Of a DNA stretch of 49,052 nucleotides, positions 44,987 through 49,052 are shown in pieces. The DNA is from Bacteroidota bacterium. Its GTDB lineage: Bacteria > Bacteroidota > Bacteroidia > UKL13-3. Location: the NCBI GenBank assembly GCA_027487625.1, contig JAIYDG010000330.1, positions 1-49,052 of the forward strand, written 5' to 3'. The stretch's first letter is position 1, and every line of letters begins with the position of its first letter. Below the pieces are notes generated by a model, which saw only the letters and a program-made list of their open reading frames with translations, made no database searches and was not told the origin of the DNA. A program made the position numbers and the translations under genes.

Positions 44987-45553
44987 TAATCTGTAATTGA
45001 TTACTTTTTGAATTTCGCTGTATAATTGAAGTGGATTGAATTTCCTCCAATTAAAAGAATCAAGTTCACCACCAAAAATTAAATAGTAATCAAGATTTTC
45101 TTTTCTGAATTCTTCTAAGACATGTTCTTGAAAATTCAATGCAACAATCCAACCTTCTTCATCTTCCACATCCTGAAACCATTCTTCATAGTAGCTATCA
45201 TCGCTGCTATGGAAATTTAAAACGTTTTCGCCAACAAGGATAAACTTACTAATTCCGGCTTGGTTTAAAACTTCAACCACTTCTCTTTTCAGGAACATGA
45301 TATCATTATTTATGGCATCATTCCATTCACCAATGAGTTCTAAAATGGCGAAATTTTTGATATAATCAGCAAAAATTATTTTTACATATAAGGTAGGAGA
45401 GCCAAATTCATCCCATTGAGGATGAATTACATAGTTGTAAACTTGGTTACTAAATTCAAATTCACTGTATTCTCTTTCATAAAAAGGGGAGTTGGAATCG
45501 TCTTCACTTCTGTAAATATCTCTCCAGCGGAAAAAGGGCTCTATTTCTTGCAT
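44978..45553 (-). CDS. Soluble protein of unknown function
   Basis: 191 residues, acidic and aromatic (starts MQEIEPFFRWRDIYRSEDD). No signal peptide or membrane helix. Recurring patterns 'FEFSNQVYNYVIHPQWDEFG', 'LKREVVEVLNQAGISKFILVGENVLNFH' and 'WIVALNFQEHVLEEFRKENLDYYLIFGG' suggest an alpha/beta fold. Its spacing and length fit a small conserved Bacteroidota family that I cannot name. It is transcribed alone, towards prfA, from a perfect -7 box at 45563. Confidence 0.6.
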   Translation of the reverse strand: MQEIEPFFRWRDIYRSEDDSNSPFYEREYSEFEFSNQVYNYVIHPQWDEFGSPTLYVKIIFADYIKNFAILELIGEWNDAINNDIMFLKREVVEVLNQAGISKFILVGENVLNFHSSDDSYYEEWFQDVEDEEGWIVALNFQEHVLEEFRKENLDYYLIFGGELDSFNWRKFNPLQLYSEIQKVINYRLGA

Positions 45554-45562
45554 ATTTAACTA

Positions 45563-45570
45563 CAAAGATA
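45563..45570 (-). promoter_or_regulatory. -7 box of the 45553 gene
   Basis: On the minus strand TATCTTTG, a perfect TAnnTTTG, ends 9 bp before the ATG at 45553; the leader would be very short. The -33 box is not clear. Confidence 0.5.
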
Positions 45571-45609
45571 GGAGTTCAATTTTTTCCTAATGAATGAAAA
45601 GCAAGGTTT

Positions 45610-46617
45610 TTAGTAGGCAAATCGTAAAATCTGCTCCTGCTTAAGAATAATATTTCCAACAATTTGATCTAATTGGTCATAATAATTAACCTTTAATGGT
45701 GCACCATATTCAATCCATTGTTTTAGAATATTGCTAAAATTATGGTTAATTTCTTGAACTACAGTACAACCCATCAATTTTAAAGCCTTTGCATTACACA
45801 ATTGTTCATATTGGTTATTCATAGGTATAACAAGTACCTTTTTATGCAAATACATTGCTTCTGCAGGACTTTCAAATCCACCATTAGTAATTAAACCATC
45901 ACTGCTACAAAGGCTTTCTACAAAAGCATTATTATGTATAGGTTGAATACTTACATTTTTATCATAATAAGCTTTTTTACTATGCTTACTAAATACATGC
46001 CATTCAATATCGGGCACCTGATTTAGATAGTTAGTGATTTTTTCATCACTATATGCAGGTAAATAAACCGTAATATGTCCTTTGTTACTAAGGCCATTTT
46101 TCCTGATTTGAGAACGAATTACAGGTGTTTGTATAAAATCGTCGTACTGCTGAAAATGAAACCCAACTTTATCAGTAACAGGCGCATAGTTTCTAAGTAT
46201 GAAATTTGCCAGCTTATTCGGCTTATCTATACGAGGTGTTTTGGGCGATAAAAAGGAAGCCTGGTGACTTAATCCAAAACAAGGTAATCCTTTTAAATGA
46301 CAGGCCCAAGCAGAAATAGGTTCGAAATCGTTTATAACTAAATCATACTTATCTACCGGACATTTTCTAATATCATTTAAATATTCAAATGGTCTTAATT
46401 TTATGATGCTATCGATTAAATCTATACCACCATTTTTGCCAAATGTAAAACTAAGTCCTTTACGTTTGTATTTTATAATATAAGGAATATCAACATCACT
46501 TTGAGTGCCACTAACGAGCACATCTAAATCGCCATGATTAAGCAAGTGAGGAATAATTTCCCTAGCTCTGCTTAAATGACCATTTCCCGTTCCTTGTATT
46601 GCAAAAAGTATCTTCAT
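45610..46617 (-). CDS. Glycosyltransferase of GT-B (MurG-like) fold
   Basis: 335 residues. The N-terminal strand-loop-helix 'ILFAIQGTGNGHLSRAREIIPHLL' is the GxGxGH nucleotide-sugar signature of MurG-like GT-B enzymes, followed by 'LVSGTQSDVD', and in the C-terminal half 'SSDGLITNGGFESPAEAMYLHKKVLVIPM', the donor-binding E-x4-E-like loop. It probably transfers a sugar to a lipid or envelope acceptor. It is 4 bp after the phosphoesterase at 46622-47461, so both act in the same envelope pathway. No signal peptide. Confidence 0.85.
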   Translation of the reverse strand: MKILFAIQGTGNGHLSRAREIIPHLLNHGDLDVLVSGTQSDVDIPYIIKYKRKGLSFTFGKNGGIDLIDSIIKLRPFEYLNDIRKCPVDKYDLVINDFEPISAWACHLKGLPCFGLSHQASFLSPKTPRIDKPNKLANFILRNYAPVTDKVGFHFQQYDDFIQTPVIRSQIRKNGLSNKGHITVYLPAYSDEKITNYLNQVPDIEWHVFSKHSKKAYYDKNVSIQPIHNNAFVESLCSSDGLITNGGFESPAEAMYLHKKVLVIPMNNQYEQLCNAKALKLMGCTVVQEINHNFSNILKQWIEYGAPLKVNYYDQLDQIVGNIILKQEQILRFAY

Positions 46618-46621
46618 TAGG

Positions 46622-47461
46622 TTATTTTAGAATTGTTTGTAAAAGCTTTTCGGGATTAAAGTTTGAGTTTTCATTAAGTTCGTCTTCAATCTGATCAACT
46701 AAATCTTCAATAGTATCAATGGTTTCATGGAAATGAATGATTTCCCATTTCCCATTATCGTATTCCAAGGCCGTTAAGTTTTCAATCCAATCACCACTAT
46801 TTAAGTAGATTGTAGATCCGGCATTGGTTTTAACTTCTCTCATTTGAGGCTGATGAATATGCCCGCATACCACATAATCATATCCTTTTTCAATAGCAAT
46901 TTCAATAGCAGTTTGTTCAAAATCACTTACAAATTTGATGGCAGATTTTACTCCATTTTTTATGTTTTTTGAGAGTGAAATTTTACCTCTGCCTAAAACT
47001 TTGCTAATCCAGTTTACTGCACTATTTAATAAAATAAGGGTATCATAACCAACAGCACCAAGTTTTGCCAGCCATTTACTGTGTTTCATAGTAATATCAA
47101 ACACATCACCATGAAAAAACCAGGCCTTTTTTCCGTCAAGATTTAGAACTAATTTGTTAAGAATTTCAAGTTTCCCCATTTTAAAATCAGTGAATTTTCT
47201 TAAAATTTCGTCATGGTTCCCAGTTAAGTAGTAAACCTGAGTGCCATTAGCGAGCATTTTTAAAATTCTTTGTATGATTTTCATATGAGAATCTGGCCAA
47301 TAGTTCTTGCTAAATTGCCAAACATCTACAATGTCACCATTTAGAATTAAGATTTCTGGGTCAATACTTTTAAGGTATTTGTTTAATTCTTTCGCCCTAC
47401 ATCCATAAGTTCCGAGGTGAACATCAGAAATACAAACAAGGTGTAGTTTTTTCTTTTTCAT
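46622..47461 (-). CDS. Metallophosphoesterase, UDP-2,3-diacylglucosamine diphosphatase-like
   Basis: 279 residues. Motifs of calcineurin-like phosphoesterases are complete: SDVHLG, 'LNGDIVDVW', 'LTGNHDEI', 'FHGDVFD' and 'VCGHIHQP'. The relation to LpxH-type enzymes is clear but weaker than for 42268-43047 (GHIHQP in place of GHRHLP, and an N-terminal KKKKLHLV). It is followed 4 bp later by a GT-B glycosyltransferase gene, so it may work on a lipid-linked nucleotide sugar other than lipid A. The start is the ATG at 47461. Confidence 0.8.
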   Translation of the reverse strand: MKKKKLHLVCISDVHLGTYGCRAKELNKYLKSIDPEILILNGDIVDVWQFSKNYWPDSHMKIIQRILKMLANGTQVYYLTGNHDEILRKFTDFKMGKLEILNKLVLNLDGKKAWFFHGDVFDITMKHSKWLAKLGAVGYDTLILLNSAVNWISKVLGRGKISLSKNIKNGVKSAIKFVSDFEQTAIEIAIEKGYDYVVCGHIHQPQMREVKTNAGSTIYLNSGDWIENLTALEYDNGKWEIIHFHETIDTIEDLVDQIEDELNENSNFNPEKLLQTILK

Positions 47462-47587
47462 ACACTTAAGATTTCCAAAGCTCCTAAAGTATTATTTCCT
47501 TAAAATCAATTTAGTGTGAATAAATCAAGAACATTAAAATTGTAATTAGAAAATGAGGTTTAATTAGTATTTTGTACCACTAATAAT

Positions 47588-49052
47588 ATGATACCTAGTT
47601 TAAGTTCACATCAGCTAAAAAGAGATATTCCGGCATCACTGGCTGTTTTTGTTGTTGCGGTACCATTGTGTTTGGGAATTGCACACGCTTCAGGGGCACC
47701 TCTAATGGCTGGTTTAATTGCAGGATTAATTGGCGGAATTGTTGTAGGATTAGTAAGTAATTCTAATTTAAGTGTGAGTGGACCGGCTGCAGGATTAACA
47801 GCAATTTCATTAGCAGGAATTCAAAGTTTAGGCTCGTATCAGGCATTTGTTGCTGCGGTTTTATTCGCTGGAATTATTCAATTACTTTTTGGTTATTTAA
47901 AACTAGGTTCATTGTCGAATTATATACCAACTACAGTTATTAAAGGTATGTTAGCTGCCATTGGTTTAATATTGATAATTAAACAGTTTCCTCATTTAAT
48001 TGGGTATGATATTGAGGAAATGGGAGTAGAGGAGTTTGATATTAATAAAGCTGATTTGAATGAAACTTACCACGAGAAACCAGAAGGTCACGAAAATACT
48101 TTTACCTTATTATTTCATTCATTACGACATGTTAATTTTACTGTTTTATCCATAGGATTATTCTCTTTAAGCTTTCTTTTTTTATGGGAGAAAAAATTGG
48201 CTAAAAAACTTAGAATAGTTCCTGGTACACTTGTAGTGGTTATTTTGGGAGTGCTCATAAGTTATTTGATCAAACTATCAGGATTAAATATTCAAATGGA
48301 AACAGATCATTTTGTAAATGTTCCTGAGATTTTTTCAGCAAGTTCTTCGTCGTATTTTTTTCCTCCTGACTTTAGTAATATTTTTTCTATAAGCTTTGTA
48401 AAAGTTGTTTTTACAATTGCAATTGTTGCTTCTATTGAATCTTTATTAAGTATTGAAGCAATTCAAAAAATTGATATTCACAGGCAAAAGGTTGATGTAA
48501 ACAGAGAATTACTTGCTCAAGGCGCAGGAAATGTGGCCAGTGCTATTTTTGGGGGTTTACCTGTTACTTCAGTAATTGTTAGAGGTTCTGTAAATCAGGC
48601 AGCCGGCGCTGAAACTAAGTTATCTGCGGTGTTTCATGGATTTTGGATTTTAATATCATTTTTGTTTTTTACCGGAATACTTAATCAAATTCCACTGGCA
48701 AGTTTAGCAGCAATATTGTGTTTTACCGGTTACAAACTTTTAGATTTATCTTTATTAAAATTATTTTATAAAAAAGGCTGGTCTCAATTTTTACCTTTTG
48801 TTGTTACAATAATTGCTATTGTAGTTACCGATTTATTAGTTGGGGTGAGTATTGGATTATTGTTAGCCGGATTGTTTATAGTTAGAGATAATTATAAATC
48901 TCCAATTTTAAAAGTGTATGATTTAGGTCCGAGAATGAAAATAGTTTTAGGTGAAAATGTTACTTTCTTGCATAAGAAAAAAGTTACTGATGCTTTGAAT
49001 GCTGTGCCACCTTTTACTTTATTGGAAATAGATGGCTCAAAATCTAAATTTA
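47588..49052 (+). CDS. SulP-family inorganic anion transporter, 3' end outside window
   Basis: The frame from ATG 47588 stays open for 488 codons to the right edge, so the gene is partial. The N-terminus 'LKRDIPASLAVFVVAVPLCLG' and 'SGPAAGLTAISLAG' match the first helices of SulP transporters. Later 'IESLLSIEAIQKID' and 'GLPVTSVIVRGSVNQAAGAETKLSA' are the typical helix 8-10 region. The last visible part ('GENVTFLHKKKVTDALNAVPP') is the beginning of a STAS domain. Bacteroidota SulP proteins of this kind often neighbour a carbonic anhydrase and may carry bicarbonate, but that gene is not in view. Substrate: sulfate or bicarbonate, undecided. Confidence 0.9.
   Translation, partial: MIPSLSSHQLKRDIPASLAVFVVAVPLCLGIAHASGAPLMAGLIAGLIGGIVVGLVSNSNLSVSGPAAGLTAISLAGIQSLGSYQAFVAAVLFAGIIQLLFGYLKLGSLSNYIPTTVIKGMLAAIGLILIIKQFPHLIGYDIEEMGVEEFDINKADLNETYHEKPEGHENTFTLLFHSLRHVNFTVLSIGLFSLSFLFLWEKKLAKKLRIVPGTLVVVILGVLISYLIKLSGLNIQMETDHFVNVPEIFSASSSSYFFPPDFSNIFSISFVKVVFTIAIVASIESLLSIEAIQKIDIHRQKVDVNRELLAQGAGNVASAIFGGLPVTSVIVRGSVNQAAGAETKLSAVFHGFWILISFLFFTGILNQIPLASLAAILCFTGYKLLDLSLLKLFYKKGWSQFLPFVVTIIAIVVTDLLVGVSIGLLLAGLFIVRDNYKSPILKVYDLGPRMKIVLGENVTFLHKKKVTDALNAVPPFTLLEIDGSKSKF

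Overview
The window reads as a chromosomal segment of an AT-rich member of the Bacteroidota. The evidence is two proteins with type IX secretion (T9SS) C-terminal sorting domains, OprO/P-type and OmpA-like outer-membrane barrels, many lipoproteins with short SPII signals, Bacteroidota-type promoters (TAnnTTTG at -7), scarce Shine-Dalgarno sequences, and a housekeeping core (rimP-nusA-infB, ftsH, prfA, lpxH) with the expected family features. No rRNA, tRNA, CRISPR array, insertion sequence or phage gene was seen.

Layout. 1-13.8 kb is an accessory stretch, almost all on the minus strand: small exported, membrane and lipoproteins of unknown role (including DUF2262-, DUF4153- and DUF1963-type proteins), a decayed gene with two in-frame TAA codons (3906-4334), a lipoprotein pair, an MGMT-like protein with an SRPBCC protein, an AraC/GyrI-type regulator and a serine hydrolase. 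13.9-28.6 kb is the most interesting part. A plus-strand pair (secreted esterase and T9SS protein) converges on a tight eight-gene minus-strand operon: T9SS lamin-tail protein, Calx-beta/lamin-tail lipoprotein, DcuC-type carrier, isoaspartyl dipeptidase IadA, OprO/P porin, secreted M14 carboxypeptidase, second OprO/P porin and a DAACS symporter. A divergent MocR/GntR-type regulator stands at the head of the operon. 28.6-30.4 kb holds a WD40 protein and an exported protein. 30.5-35.7 kb is rimP-nusA-infB. 35.8-38.7 kb holds a GT2 glycosyltransferase, a geranylgeranyl-reductase-like flavoprotein and a small outer-membrane barrel. 38.9-45 kb is a plus-strand housekeeping run (unknown conserved protein, ftsH, LUD protein, lpxH, propeller protein, prfA). 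45-49 kb holds a hypothetical gene, a glycosyltransferase, a second LpxH-like phosphoesterase and a SulP transporter cut by the window edge.

Main discovery candidate. The same operator, an 8-bp element ATTGGTAT repeated directly with a 23-bp period and in the same orientation to the downstream gene, lies upstream of the esterase/T9SS pair (13927-13957) and between the MocR gene and the eight-gene operon (27105-27135). This ties about 14.7 kb into one predicted regulon. The gene content suggests capture, trimming, uptake and isoaspartyl cleavage of anionic (aspartate-rich or isoaspartyl) peptides at the cell surface. The regulator keeps the MocR architecture but has Arg where the family has its PLP-binding Lys, so it may sense a ligand without a covalent PLP cofactor. 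The substrate is inference; the operator, operon structure and residue change can be read directly from the sequence.

Secondary signals are a terminator-like hairpin inside the predicted leader of rimP-nusA-infB (possible NusA autoregulation), a nested stem-loop between nusA and infB, a run of about 16 A inside a lipoprotein gene, and a hairpin spanning the convergent stop codons of prfA and its neighbour.
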